A stretch of 64,000 nt of DNA from Rugamonas apoptosis (GTDB lineage: Bacteria; Pseudomonadota; Gammaproteobacteria; Burkholderiales; Burkholderiaceae_D): positions 186,001-250,000 of the forward strand of contig NZ_JACEZU010000005.1 of assembly GCF_014042355.1 (NCBI RefSeq). Reading direction: 5' to 3'. How positions within the stretch are numbered: the stretch's first letter is position 1; each line of letters opens with the position of its first letter. Both the position numbers and the translations under genes were made by a program. Below, piece after piece: positions 1 to 11,286 of this stretch. The notes beneath the pieces are model-generated. The model did not search any database. It was given only the letters and a program-made list of their open reading frames with translations, and had not been told where the DNA came from.

Positions 1-1315
<1,315 letters not shown>

Positions 1316-4300
1316 TCACACTGCTGGCCGTGAGGCTGTAGCTTAATTTGTGGCCATCGATGTCGTAACTGAGCTTGAAACGCTCGCCCTGCGGCGTCGG
1401 TTCCAGCGTGCCCTGGTCTATCATGCGCAGCCACGCCCATGCACCTTCCGTGCGCAGGCTGCGCCCGGCCGGCGTCGTTTCCAGCCGCACCAGGCCCGTG
1501 CCCTTGCCGCTGGGGACTTGCAGCGAGGCGGCGCGTACGGTGGCCGGCGCGCCGAACGGCACCGGCTGCCCATCGATTTCCAGGTTCACCTGGCTCAACG
1601 CCGGATCGGCGCTCACCAGCTTCAGGTCGAAGCGCATCGAGGCCTGCTTGCCGCCGCTGCCGAACCAGGCATCGCGCACCAGCGCCGCACGCTGGAAGGA
1701 ATCGAGCACGTCCTGCGGAATGCCCAGCGTAACCTTGTCGCCGTTGGGCCGCCAGCGCCATTGGCGGGCGCCCATGTCCACGTAAGGCAGCAAATTCTGC
1801 TGGAAGAACTGGTCCACCAGCCCGCCCGGCGAGAAGAACTTGCCGAAATCGTCCTGCGTCACCTCCTGCGTGGCGCTGCGCACCAGCGGATAACGGCCGG
1901 CGATGGCCTGGCGGCAGAACTGGGCGGCGCTGGCCGTCCACAACGCGTTCAGGCGTTCACGCTCGCTGCCCATGGTCAGGCCGGCGCCGCCGCTGTCGAT
2001 ATTCTTGAGCATCTGGCCCAGTGGTGCGGCCTTGCCGTCCCCTTCCCGCTTCAACTTGGTCAACGCCTCGCCCGGCGGTGGCGGCTGGCCGGCCCGTTTG
2101 GCCGCCGCGGCGGCGTCGAAATACGTGGCCACGTCACGCAGCATGGCCAGCAGGTTGTCCAGCGGTGCGGGCGAACCGGCCACCATGCGGTGCAGGTCGT
2201 CGAAGTGGACATCGACCGGGATCTGCTGCGCGGCGGCGGCCGGGGCGCCGTCGCCATCGCCCATGCCCAGCACCCCTTCCAGCTTCTTCTTGTAGCTGTC
2301 GCTCTTGTCCTTGAGCGAGGCGAGCACGGACGATTCGGGCTTCTTGGCGGCACCGGCGGCCAGCGTCGTTTCGCGGGCGGCCGCCACCAGCACCTTGCGC
2401 AGCGGCGAATCGACGCTGGACAGCATGGCCGTCACGCGCGCCCCCTGGTCCAGCGTGGAGAACGGTACGATGCTGAGGTCCGCCAGATAGCGGTCCCATT
2501 CCGCGATGTAGTCGTTGTAGTACAACTGCAGCAGCGCGGCCCGGATCTGCTCATTGCCGGCCTTGCCCGTGACGGCTTCCTGGCGGTCCAGCACCCAGTT
2601 ATCGCGGCTCACGTCATCCATCGCCTGTCCGCTCAATTCCAGGAATTTGGCATAACCTGCCACCGAGTACAGGCCCGGCACACCACGCGTGAGCGCCTCA
2701 CCGCTGCGCCGTATCAGCACTTGCGGCGCGTCGCGCCCGCCGGCGGCGGTGGCGCTGAATTCCGGCAACTGGGCGCGGGCGACGGCCCGTTTCAGACCGT
2801 TGTACAGGCGCTGCTCCAGCGGCATGCGGGCCAGCGCCAGGCGCGTGTCGGCCACCAGTTGCGCATCCAGTTGCTGCGGCAGTTCGAAGCTGGGGTAGGC
2901 TTTCAGCAGCGCCGCCACGTGGCCCATCAACGCTTCACGCTGGGCCGGGCTGGCGTCGTTCATGTTGCGCAGCCAGTCCAGCTCCACCCAGCCGGCGATG
3001 GAAGCGGCGTCGTAATGGCGGGTGTCGCCCAGCATCAGGTACAGGCGCAGCACTTCGTAAAGGTAGTCGAGATTATTGGCGCTGCCGCGCCGCAGTTGCT
3101 GCTCCATGCGGTACACGATACGGGGCAGCAGCGTGGCGCGCAGCGTGCGCAGATACAGCGACTGGGCGCCGGCGCCGAGCTTGTCGCCCTGGTACAGGCC
3201 CAGCGTCATCAGCAGCGGCACGTCCTGGCCCTGGGCCGCGTAGCCGGCCGGGAGGTCGCGCACGGCGTCCAGCAGCGGCAAGGTCTGCGCGGCGCTGGTG
3301 TCCGGGGTGACGGCTTGCGCCAGCCTGGCGATTTCCGGCACCTTGTGGTCCACCTGGCTCACCAGGCTGCTGTTGCGGGCGTAGCTGGTGACCATGCCGG
3401 CCGTACCCAGCACCAGCACCAGCCCGATGGCAATCGTGGCGCCCCATTGCAGGCGGCGCCGCTGGCGCTCGAACTGGCGATTTACGCCGGCCACTTCGGC
3501 TTCGGCAAAGATCACTTCGCGCAGCAAACGGGTGAGGAAGTAACTGCGGCCGCTGGCGGCGTTGGCGGGCAGCACCTGCCGTTCCAGCCCGTAGGCGGCG
3601 GCCATGGCGCCCATCACGCGGTCGATCGGGTGGCCTTCCTGGGTGCCGCTGGTAAAGTAGACGCCCCGCAGCAAGGCCGCCGTTTCGTAGCGGGTGGACT
3701 GGAATACGTCCGTCAGGAAGGCTTGCAGCACGTCGCCTAGCCCGGCGAACTGCTGGGGGAAGCCGTATAACAGCGCGCGCCGCTGGATGTCGCGCTCACC
3801 CTGCATGCGTTGCAGCAGACGTGATTGCAGCTGCCGTTCCAGCGACTGGAATTCGGCCGGGAATGCGGCCAGCGACGCCATCACCTGTTCCGGTTCCACC
3901 AGCGGGAAGCTCATGCCCCACACCTGGCCCCGGTCCTCCTTGCCCATTTCGCCAAAGAACTCGGTGAAGCCGGCCAGCAGGTCGCACTTGGTGACCATCA
4001 CGTAGATCGGGAAGCGCATGCCCAGCTGCTCGTGCAGGTCCTGGATGCGGGCCCGGATGGCCAGCGCCTGCTGTTTGCGGGCCGGTTCGCCCTGTTGCAG
4101 CAGGTCTGCCACGCTGACGGCCAGGATCACGCCGTTGATCGGGCGCCGCCGCCGGTGCTTGCGTAGTAATTGCAGGAAGCCGCGCCAGGCCGCCTGGTCC
4201 ACTTCCTCGTGGCTGTCCTGGGTGGTGTAGCGGCCGGCCGTGTCGAGCAGCACCGCGTCATCCGTGAACCACCAGTCGCAATTGCGGGTGCCGCCCACGC

Positions 4301-4826
4301 CGCCAATGGCGGTCTTGCCCATCGCATCGGCCAGCGGGAAATTCAGGCCCGATTGCACCAGCGCCGTGGTCTTGCCCGCACCGGGCGCGCCCACGAACAT
4401 ATACCACGGCAGTTGGTACAGGTATTGGCCGCCGCGCCGGCCGCTGCTTTTGCGCAGGATCTCCATCGCCTCCTGCAAGCGCTTGCCCAGCAGCGTGACC
4501 TCGGCCTGCGATTCCTGCGCCTCCGGGCTGGGTGCCTGCTGCGCGCCCGCCACGCCGGCGGCCAGCTTGGCGTTGGCCATGCGGGCGGCGATCCATTTGT
4601 AGAGGAAGTAGCCGGCCCAGATCAGCAGCAGCAACATGATCCAGAACCAGCGCACCCCGCTGGACGCGAACGGCTCCTTGCCGTTGAAGGCCAGCAGCGG
4701 CCCTTCGAACCAGATCACCAGCGACAGCAGCAGTACGCCGATCAGCGACAGCGGCGCAGGCCGCAACAACCAGGAAAAGATACGCTTCATATCGTAGTAT
4801 TCGTCCAGTTTTCGGTTGCGGGAATG

Positions 4827-6203
4827 TCAGGCCGAGGGCGGCGCGAGCAGCATGATCACCACACGCCGGTTGCGCGCGCGATTGGCGGCGCTGTCGTTGG
4901 GCGCCACCGGTTCCGTGTCGCCCCGCCCTTCAACGCTGTAGCGTTCCGGCGGGCCGGCCCGCTCGCCCAGCATGCGCGCCACAGTCGCGGCGCGGCCCTT
5001 GGACAGATCCCAGTTCGATGGGTAACGGGTGGTGAAGCCGGTGGTGTTGTCGGTATGGCCCACCACCTTGACCTTGCCATCGACCGGGCGCAGCGCATCG
5101 CCTATTTTTTGCAGCAGCGGGACAAAGCTGGGCGTCACTTCCGCGCTGCCGGGCGCGAACACGCCGTTACCCATCAACGTGATGATAGAGCGGTCCGGCA
5201 GCTCGCTCACGCTCACCAGGCCCTGCTCGATTTCCGGCGCCAGGAATTTCGCGACCCGGGCCGGCGCGGCGGGCGCCGGCAGCGGTGCGGCGGCGGCCGA
5301 CTTCGGCCAGGCGGCGACGGCGATGCCGTGCAAACGCGCATGCACGGGCGTCGAGGCCCGGCTCAGGCTGAAGCTCAGGGCCATGTGCAGCAGCACCAGC
5401 ACGGACAGCGCGATGGCAGCGACCACCCACACGGGCAGCATGCGCCACAACGCCTCGCCTTTACCGCCGGCCCCACGCCAGTGCAGCGACAGGGCCGGTT
5501 CGACGGCGCCACGCTGACGGCTGATCAATTCCAGCAGCCGTTCGCGCAGGATCTCCAATTGTCCCCTGCCGCCATCAAGCACGCGGTAGCGCCCTTCCAG
5601 GCCCAGCGAGAGGCACAGATACATCAGCTCCAGCACGTCGATGTGGACACCGGGTTCCTGGCACAGCTTCTGCAGCACCAGGAAGAACTTTTCGCCGCCC
5701 GAAGCTTCGTTATGAAACGTCACCAGCAGGCTGCGGCTCGACCACACGCCGCCGCTGCCCCATGGCGTGGCCGAAATGGTTTCGTCGAGGAAGGTGCACA
5801 GTGAATAACGGGCCACGGCGATGGCATCGACCGGCACCTGCCCCGCCTTGGCCGTCTGTTCGAAACTCTTGATGCCTGCCACCAGTTGCTGGCGCAAATG
5901 TTCCACCTGCGGATAGGCGGCCATGTGGCGAAGCGGCAGCACCAGGTCCAGCAAGGGACTGGCCGCCGCCACCAGTGGATTGAGGCCGTAGCCGCCGATC
6001 CGGGGAATGGCCGGCGCAGTTGCCGCGCCGCCGGGACCAGCAGACGGCATGGCCGCTTGCGCGGGGGGCACCTGCACGGTCGTCGCCTGCGAGGCCTCCC
6101 CCTGCGGCGCGGGCGCGGCGGCACCGCGCTTGCCACCGGGACTGGGAATCAGGATGGTACGCTCGTCGTCGGGCGACGGCTGCTGCGGATCGTTGGTACT
6201 CAC
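4827..6203 (-). CDS. tssL: Type VI secretion protein TssL (DotU) with C-terminal OmpA domain
   Basis: This 458-aa protein has a Pro/Ala-rich N-terminal stretch followed by the DotU domain, which shows the family motif NPLVAAASPLL. A single membrane helix lies around residues 255-275. The C-terminus is a periplasmic OmpA-like peptidoglycan-binding domain with the NRARNRRV signature. This is the extended TssL form, which can anchor the T6SS membrane complex to the cell wall. It sits between tagH and tssM. Its upstream gap contains a 10-bp tandem repeat (see 6251-6290). In many T6SS clusters tssJ and tssK lie just before tssL; neither is here. Confidence 0.94.
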   Translation of the reverse strand: MSTNDPQQPSPDDERTILIPSPGGKRGAAAPAPQGEASQATTVQVPPAQAAMPSAGPGGAATAPAIPRIGGYGLNPLVAAASPLLDLVLPLRHMAAYPQVEHLRQQLVAGIKSFEQTAKAGQVPVDAIAVARYSLCTFLDETISATPWGSGGVWSSRSLLVTFHNEASGGEKFFLVLQKLCQEPGVHIDVLELMYLCLSLGLEGRYRVLDGGRGQLEILRERLLELISRQRGAVEPALSLHWRGAGGKGEALWRMLPVWVVAAIALSVLVLLHMALSFSLSRASTPVHARLHGIAVAAWPKSAAAAPLPAPAAPARVAKFLAPEIEQGLVSVSELPDRSIITLMGNGVFAPGSAEVTPSFVPLLQKIGDALRPVDGKVKVVGHTDNTTGFTTRYPSNWDLSKGRAATVARMLGERAGPPERYSVEGRGDTEPVAPNDSAANRARNRRVVIMLLAPPSA

Positions 6204-6250
6204 AATGACATGACCTCCGGTTAGCGGATGACGGCATTACGTACGTTTAG

Positions 6251-6290
6251 TGTCCTTTGTTATCCTCTGATGTCCTATGGCGTCCTGTGG
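6251..6290 (-). repeat. 10-bp tandem repeat, four copies, before tssL
   Basis: Four consecutive decamers follow the pattern TGTCCTNTGN on the plus strand. On the coding (minus) strand each unit carries AGGA(C/T), so Shine-Dalgarno-like AGGA tetramers recur every 10 nt, about 50-90 nt before the tssL start. The repeat fills much of the 91-bp tagH-tssL gap. Function is unknown; it could arise by slippage or act on translation or transcript stability. Confidence 0.75.
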
Positions 6291-6294
6291 CGCG

Positions 6295-7860
6295 CTAAGG
6301 TGTCCGGGTTTTGCGCATGCGCGCGATCTGCTCCTCGTAGGCGCGCGCGAACTGTTCGCTGAAGCGGCGCTGGTATTCCTCGTCGGCGTCCTGCACCAAC
6401 TGGCGGTAGGACTCCACGTGGCGGTCCCACAGCTTGGCCTTGCGGTTCGCCTGCAGCATCTTGTCCATCACGGACGGCAACGCCATGGTGCGTTCGATTT
6501 CGGCCGGGTCGAAATGAGCTTGCATGCCTTCCAGCGCGCCGCGCATGCCGGCCAGCAGCGCCATTTCGTGCGCTTTCATGTCATCGAACGCGCCATCGAA
6601 GGCCGCCACCGGTGGCATGTAGCCCTTGCCCGGCTTGCCCAGCATCTGGAACAGCGCGCTGGTGGGGTCCGGGAAGAATTTGAGCGGGTTGTTGGCCTGG
6701 CTGGCGATCATGGTAACGGCCATGCGGCTTTCGCGCTTGGTCAGGGTGCGCGCCAGCAGCACGCCCATGGTGCCGGTCGTAGCGGCACGCAGCATGGCAC
6801 CCACCAGTTCGACAAATTCGGCGGCGGGCCGTTCGACCTTCATGCCCGTCATGCCCAGCCCGCGCAGCAACGCGTCGAGCAGCAGCGCATCGGAGGCGCT
6901 TGATTGCGCCGGGGCCGACGGCTGGCCGGGCGCGGGCGCCAGAGCAGGCGCAGGCACGGGAGCGGACGCTGGTGCGGGTGGGGGTGCGGCCACTGGTGCA
7001 GCTGCCGGTGCGGATGCGGGCACGCTGGCGGCTGCTGGCACGATCGCAAGCACGTCCTCAACTGGTGGAGGAGCAACGACAGCGGCTGGAGGCCGCTCCC
7101 CAACTATGATCTGTGCAGGAGGCTGAACCGGCGCAGCCACCAGGTCCAAGGCAACGGGCGCGTCGTTTTTCGGCGATGCCAGCGGCGCCGGCCGCAGCAG
7201 GTCCGCCAACGGATCGTAATCGTCTGGAATCGCGAATGAAGGAGCCGGCGCCTGCACCACGGGCGACGGTTGCGGGTACAGTTGTTGGGCGGGCGCCACA
7301 TGATCCGCCCCGGCCGGTGACTCCGTGCGCAGCTCCACCCTGGGCGCGGGCCTGGCCACCGTCACCTGCCGCGTCACCGCATCCTGGGGCGCCAGCCAGT
7401 CCACGTTCAGGGGATCGGCGCCCGGCGCGACGGCGCAATCGAGCAGGCTGGAAGCGGCCAGCGCATCGAGCGCCGGCTCGGCCGCCGCCGGCGCGCCATA
7501 CATGGTCGCGCCGCCAGCAGCCATGCGCCCAGCCATTCCCGGTTCCGGCGTGATGACCACCCCCAGCAGATAAGGCCCGATCACCACCGTATCGCCGTCG
7601 CTGAGGGGCGCCTGACGGCCGTTACCCACCGGCCGGCCGTTGACCAGGCTGGGATTGGCGCCGATGTCGGCCAGGCAGTAGCCGCCATCCTGGAATTCGA
7701 TCTTGGCGTGGTTGCGCGAGATGTACTTACCGGGGTCGTCGAGCACCAGGCCATTGCCGGGAGAACGTCCTATGGTGCCGCCCAGCCGGTCGAATACGGC
7801 CGACAAGGGTTCCGCCGGGGGCGCGGCACGATGGGTTTGCACGGTCAATGTAATGGGCAT
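6295..7860 (-). CDS. tagH: Type VI secretion-associated FHA-domain protein TagH
   Basis: The start at 7860 gives a 521-aa protein beginning MPITLTVQTHRA, directly at the forkhead-associated fold. The in-frame ATG at 7956 would add 32 residues without recognisable homology, and neither start has a strong ribosome site. The N-terminal FHA domain carries the conserved phosphothreonine-binding motifs (GRSPGN, SRNHAKI). A long Pro/Ala-rich linker follows, then a C-terminal domain of the TagH/ImpI type (roughly residues 340-520). FHA domains bind phosphothreonine; in T6SS the Fha protein is typically phosphorylated by a PpkA kinase. The divergent gene at 8136 encodes such a kinase, which supports a regulatory pair. 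Confidence 0.92.
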   Translation of the reverse strand: MPITLTVQTHRAAPPAEPLSAVFDRLGGTIGRSPGNGLVLDDPGKYISRNHAKIEFQDGGYCLADIGANPSLVNGRPVGNGRQAPLSDGDTVVIGPYLLGVVITPEPGMAGRMAAGGATMYGAPAAAEPALDALAASSLLDCAVAPGADPLNVDWLAPQDAVTRQVTVARPAPRVELRTESPAGADHVAPAQQLYPQPSPVVQAPAPSFAIPDDYDPLADLLRPAPLASPKNDAPVALDLVAAPVQPPAQIIVGERPPAAVVAPPPVEDVLAIVPAAASVPASAPAAAPVAAPPPAPASAPVPAPALAPAPGQPSAPAQSSASDALLLDALLRGLGMTGMKVERPAAEFVELVGAMLRAATTGTMGVLLARTLTKRESRMAVTMIASQANNPLKFFPDPTSALFQMLGKPGKGYMPPVAAFDGAFDDMKAHEMALLAGMRGALEGMQAHFDPAEIERTMALPSVMDKMLQANRKAKLWDRHVESYRQLVQDADEEYQRRFSEQFARAYEEQIARMRKTRTP

Positions 7861-8135
7861 CGATCGGTCCGTGTGACGAGGATAGGGTGAGCCGCTTCCG
7901 GGTGGGAAGCTGACCTGTTCCATTGCTATTCTTATATTCGCAGCAATTATGCGCACAACTCGTTTAGGCGGGCAAGTCTTCGTTTATACTCGTGCCTGAC
8001 AGACCATATGAGCATTTGAACACCATGCTTACCGTCTGCAAGCAATTGGTACTGGTAGCGCCGGTTTTTAGTACGTCCGCGCGAGGCTGGCCCGGGCGTT
8101 AAAGATGAACTCACCCTTAAACGGCAACTGTCATC
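7861..8135. promoter_or_regulatory. Divergent intergenic region between tagH operon and kinase gene
   Basis: This 275-bp region separates the starts of tagH (minus) and the kinase gene (plus) and must hold both promoters. The part around 7925-8000 is richer in A+T than the flanking genes. I could not pick convincing -35/-10 pairs or an operator by eye. Confidence 0.4.
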
Positions 8136-10502
8136 ATGAACCCACCACCTAACAGTGACAATGACCACACGGTCCTGGCGCCCGGCGCCGCGTTTCCCAA
8201 TGCGCTGCAGCCCGGCACCAAGCTGGGCGAATTCGAAATCACCTGCGTGGTCGGCCAGGGCGGCTTTGGCATCGTCTACCACGCCAAGGACCACTCGCTG
8301 GGCCGCGACGTCGCCGTCAAGGAGTACATGCCGGCCGCTTTCGCCGGCCGGGTGGGCGGCACCCAGGTCACCATGCTGTCCGAGCACTATGCGGAGACGT
8401 TCCAGGTCGGGCTGCACAGCTTCGTCAATGAAGCGCAATTGCTGGCCCAGTTCGACCATCCCTGCCTGGTCAAGGTGTACCGCTTCTGGGAAGCCAACGG
8501 CACCGGCTACATGGCCATGCCGTTTTATCAGGCGCCCACGCTGAAACAGCTGCTCAAGGAAGACCATACACTGCTGGCGCAGGAGGACTGGCTGCGCAAC
8601 TTCCTGGCCCACATCCTGGACGCGCTTGAAGTCCTGCACGCCAAGCAGTGCTACCACCGCGATATTGCGCCCGACAACATCCTGATGCTGGAGAACGACC
8701 GCCCGCTGCTGCTCGACTTTGGCGCCGCGCGGCGCGTGATCGGCGACATGACGCAGGCGCTGACCGTGATCCTCAAGCCCGGCTACGCGCCCATCGAACA
8801 GTATGGCGACATGACGAATATGTCGCAGGGGCCGTGGACCGATTTCTACGCGCTGGCCTCGGTGGTCTACTTCATCATCACCGACAAGGTGCCGCCGGCC
8901 GCCCTCACCCGCCTGGTTTCCGATTCGCTCGTGCCCCTGACTGAAAGCGCCGCCGACCGCTACAGCCCCGAATTCCTGCGCGCCATCGACGCGGGGCTGG
9001 GCGTGCGGCCGGAACAGCGGCCGCAGAATGTGGCCGAGTTCCGCGCACTGCTGGGCATCGAACAGCCGCAGCGGGCGTCAGCGCCACGGGCCACGGCCAC
9101 GCAGCCGGGCGCGGTGACGCAGCCGGGCATCGCCACCCAAGGCGGCACCGGCCGTACCGGCGCGCCCACCCAGTCACGCACCACCGGCCTGCCGGTGCAG
9201 GACGAGGCGGCCGCCACGCCGCCGCGCAAGAGCCGCTGGAAAGCCGTGTTGTTGAGTCTGTTCGGCCTGACCGTGCTGGGCGCCGGCGGTGGCGGTGGCT
9301 GGCTGTGGTGGAACAACGCGCTGCCGTTCGACATTCCCTACCTGCCCCCGCCACCGGGGGCCAAGCCCGCGGCGGTGGCGGCGGTCGCGCCGCCGCCGCC
9401 CGTGATCGCCCCTGCGCCGGAAGCGGCGCCGGCGGAATCGGCCACCGCGTCGGCATCCGCGTCCGCCGAAGCGGCCGCCCCGGTGGCGGAAGCGCCGCCC
9501 GCACCACCACCGCCACCGCCGTGCCCGCTGAAGCTGGCCGATGGCACGCCCGGATGTCCGTCCATGGTCGCCATCCCGGCCGGCACTTACCGCATGGGCT
9601 CCCAGGCCGGCGAGCCGGGCGCGCTGCCCGAGGAAATGGGCGGCAAGCCCGCGCCCATCGCCGCCTTCGACCTGTCGGCGCAGGAGATCAGTTACGCCCA
9701 ATGGCAGTTGTGCGTCAAGGATAGGGCCTGCCCGGCGCCACAAGGCATGTCCGGCCCCGACCTGGACAAGCTGCCAGTCACCGGCATCAGCTGGGATGCG
9801 GCCAAGGGGTATGCCGACTGGCTGTCGAAGAAGACGGGCGGCAGCTACCGCCTGCCCACGGAAGCGGAGTGGGAATTCGCTGCGCGCAGCGGCACCAGCA
9901 CCATCTTCCCGTGGGGCGATCGCGCGGGCCAGGATAACGCCCATTGCGGCCAGTGCGGCAGCCACCTGGACTTCCACCGTCCCGCGCCGGTGGGCAGCTT
10001 CAAGGCTTACGCCGGCCTGTACGACATGGTGGGCAACGTCTATGAGTGGGTGGATGATTGCTGGCATGCCAGCCATGCCGAGGATGCCAAAATAACGCCG
10101 GCCCAGACGACGGCGGCGTGCAAGAAACGGGTGCAGAAAGGCGGCGCCTTCGATTCCACCAGCGGCGATGTGCGTCCGGTGGCGCGCACCTTCGGCGACC
10201 GCACCAGCAGCGATCCGCGCGTCGGCTTCCGCATCGGCCGCACGCCGCCACCTGCGCCGGCACCTGCAGCGGCAGCGGTTGGCGCGGCAGCCACTCCGGC
10301 GGCTGCCCCAACCACCGCGTCCACACCAGCCGCCGCATTGTCGTCGGCATCGGCCGCCACGCCGGGCGCCGCCACGGCCGGTGCCGCAGCGGCGAGCCAG
10401 CCCGCATCGGCCCCGAGGCACGGCAGCAGGTCGGGTTCAAGGAACACCCCGGCGGCGGACAAACAACCTACCGCCTCCGCGCCACCGGCTACCGCTTATT
10501 GA
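8136..10502 (+). CDS. Ser/Thr protein kinase fused to a formylglycine-generating-enzyme-like (SUMF1) domain, PpkA-like
   Basis: This 788-aa protein has a cytosolic eukaryotic-type kinase domain at about residues 30-300. It shows the glycine loop GQGGFG (40-45), catalytic Lys62 (VAVKEY), the HRD motif with Asp176, and the DFG motif with Asp194, so it looks catalytically competent. A Thr/Gln/Gly-rich linker leads to one membrane helix (about 370-392) and a Pro/Ala-rich segment. A SUMF1/FGE-type domain follows at about 480-705, with motifs RLPTEAEWEFAAR and MVGNVYEWV. The two cysteines that make true FGEs active are missing. The C-terminus is a low-complexity Ala/Pro/Ser tail. By position it is the likely kinase for TagH, as PpkA is in other T6SS. 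The SUMF1 domain is predicted periplasmic and may bind a ligand. Confidence 0.9.
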   Translation: MNPPPNSDNDHTVLAPGAAFPNALQPGTKLGEFEITCVVGQGGFGIVYHAKDHSLGRDVAVKEYMPAAFAGRVGGTQVTMLSEHYAETFQVGLHSFVNEAQLLAQFDHPCLVKVYRFWEANGTGYMAMPFYQAPTLKQLLKEDHTLLAQEDWLRNFLAHILDALEVLHAKQCYHRDIAPDNILMLENDRPLLLDFGAARRVIGDMTQALTVILKPGYAPIEQYGDMTNMSQGPWTDFYALASVVYFIITDKVPPAALTRLVSDSLVPLTESAADRYSPEFLRAIDAGLGVRPEQRPQNVAEFRALLGIEQPQRASAPRATATQPGAVTQPGIATQGGTGRTGAPTQSRTTGLPVQDEAAATPPRKSRWKAVLLSLFGLTVLGAGGGGGWLWWNNALPFDIPYLPPPPGAKPAAVAAVAPPPPVIAPAPEAAPAESATASASASAEAAAPVAEAPPAPPPPPPCPLKLADGTPGCPSMVAIPAGTYRMGSQAGEPGALPEEMGGKPAPIAAFDLSAQEISYAQWQLCVKDRACPAPQGMSGPDLDKLPVTGISWDAAKGYADWLSKKTGGSYRLPTEAEWEFAARSGTSTIFPWGDRAGQDNAHCGQCGSHLDFHRPAPVGSFKAYAGLYDMVGNVYEWVDDCWHASHAEDAKITPAQTTAACKKRVQKGGAFDSTSGDVRPVARTFGDRTSSDPRVGFRIGRTPPPAPAPAAAAVGAAATPAAAPTTASTPAAALSSASAATPGAATAGAAAASQPASAPRHGSRSGSRNTPAADKQPTASAPPATAY

Positions 10503-10520
10503 CGAACGAGAAAGGCTTCC

Positions 10521-11222
10521 ATGAACGTCCTGTTTCGAGCAACAAGCATCAGCCTGGCCCTGTTGGTGATCGGCTGCGCCCCGCCGGAACCGCAGATCAC
10601 CCGCCTGCCGCCGCGCAATCCGGCGGAGATGCCGCATCGCCCGCCCAGCGCCACGCCGCAGCCCGTGCCGGCGCCCGCGCAACAGCCGGCCACGGAAGAG
10701 GATGAAGACAGCAAGGCCCGCCAGTCCGTGCAAAGGCAGGAAGTGGAGGATGAGACGCGGCGGTTGATGTCGTACCAGAAGAACCTGTTCCAGATCTTCA
10801 AGCTGACGGAAATCCAGGCCGGGTTCAAGGAAAAGCCGAACGCGTTGGGGGTGTTCGAACTCCCATCGTCCAAGAACGGCAAGCTGCGCCTGATGCTGGC
10901 GCAACTGCCGGGCAGCCCGGTACGCCTGAGCGTGGGCACCTACAACGTGAACGTGGACGTGGTGATCGATTATGTGGAGACGCTCGAATGCGTCTCCAGC
11001 ACTTGCGAAGGCAAGACCCAGAACGTGGTGCGCTCCGTACCGCGCACGGTGCAGTTCTACATGGCGCCGCGGTTGGGCTATGTGCATCGCAAGGATGTGT
11101 CGCTGGTCGACACCAAGGCGACGGAAGGGAAAGGCCGCAACTACCGCAGCAGCTATTCCGACCTGGTGATGACGGTGCAGCGCATATCCGCCGCACCGCT
11201 GCCGAACCGCCAGCCCGACTAA
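10521..11222 (+). CDS. Putative lipoprotein of the T6SS block, function unknown
   Basis: This 233-aa protein has a lipoprotein signal peptide ending in the lipobox LVIGC, so Cys19 should be lipidated. A Pro-rich segment and a charged Glu/Asp/Lys/Arg segment follow, then a probable beta-rich C-terminal domain with two cysteines in ECVSSTC. The gene begins 18 bp after the kinase gene, in the same direction, and is probably cotranscribed. It might be an accessory of the kinase or of the T6SS membrane complex. I considered TssJ, the T6SS lipoprotein, but length and sequence do not convincingly fit. Confidence 0.7.
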   Translation: MNVLFRATSISLALLVIGCAPPEPQITRLPPRNPAEMPHRPPSATPQPVPAPAQQPATEEDEDSKARQSVQRQEVEDETRRLMSYQKNLFQIFKLTEIQAGFKEKPNALGVFELPSSKNGKLRLMLAQLPGSPVRLSVGTYNVNVDVVIDYVETLECVSSTCEGKTQNVVRSVPRTVQFYMAPRLGYVHRKDVSLVDTKATEGKGRNYRSSYSDLVMTVQRISAAPLPNRQPD

Positions 11223-11250
11223 CCGGCTGACGGATCGGGGAACGAAGAAC

Positions 11251-11280
11251 GGAAAACGGAAAACGGAAAACGGAAAACGG
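11251..11280. repeat. Heptamer tandem repeat (GGAAAAC)4
   Basis: Four exact copies of GGAAAAC are followed by GG, between the convergent lipoprotein gene and the SDR gene. The repeat begins after the lipoprotein stop and ends just before the SDR stop, so it is a non-coding simple-sequence repeat likely to vary in copy number by slippage. Confidence 0.85.
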
Positions 11281-11286
11281 ACCAGC

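Noticed and set aside
1350..5804. Long plus-strand frames (796 and 544 aa) opposite tssM and tssL
   Set aside because: They are antisense shadows in high-GC DNA: His/Arg/Gln/Ala-rich, no family features, no ribosome sites, and fully covered by well-supported minus-strand genes.
10521..11222. TssJ lipoprotein
   Set aside because: It has a lipobox and T6SS context, but it is longer than usual, has a charged linker, and lacks a recognisable TssJ core. Left as an unknown lipoprotein.
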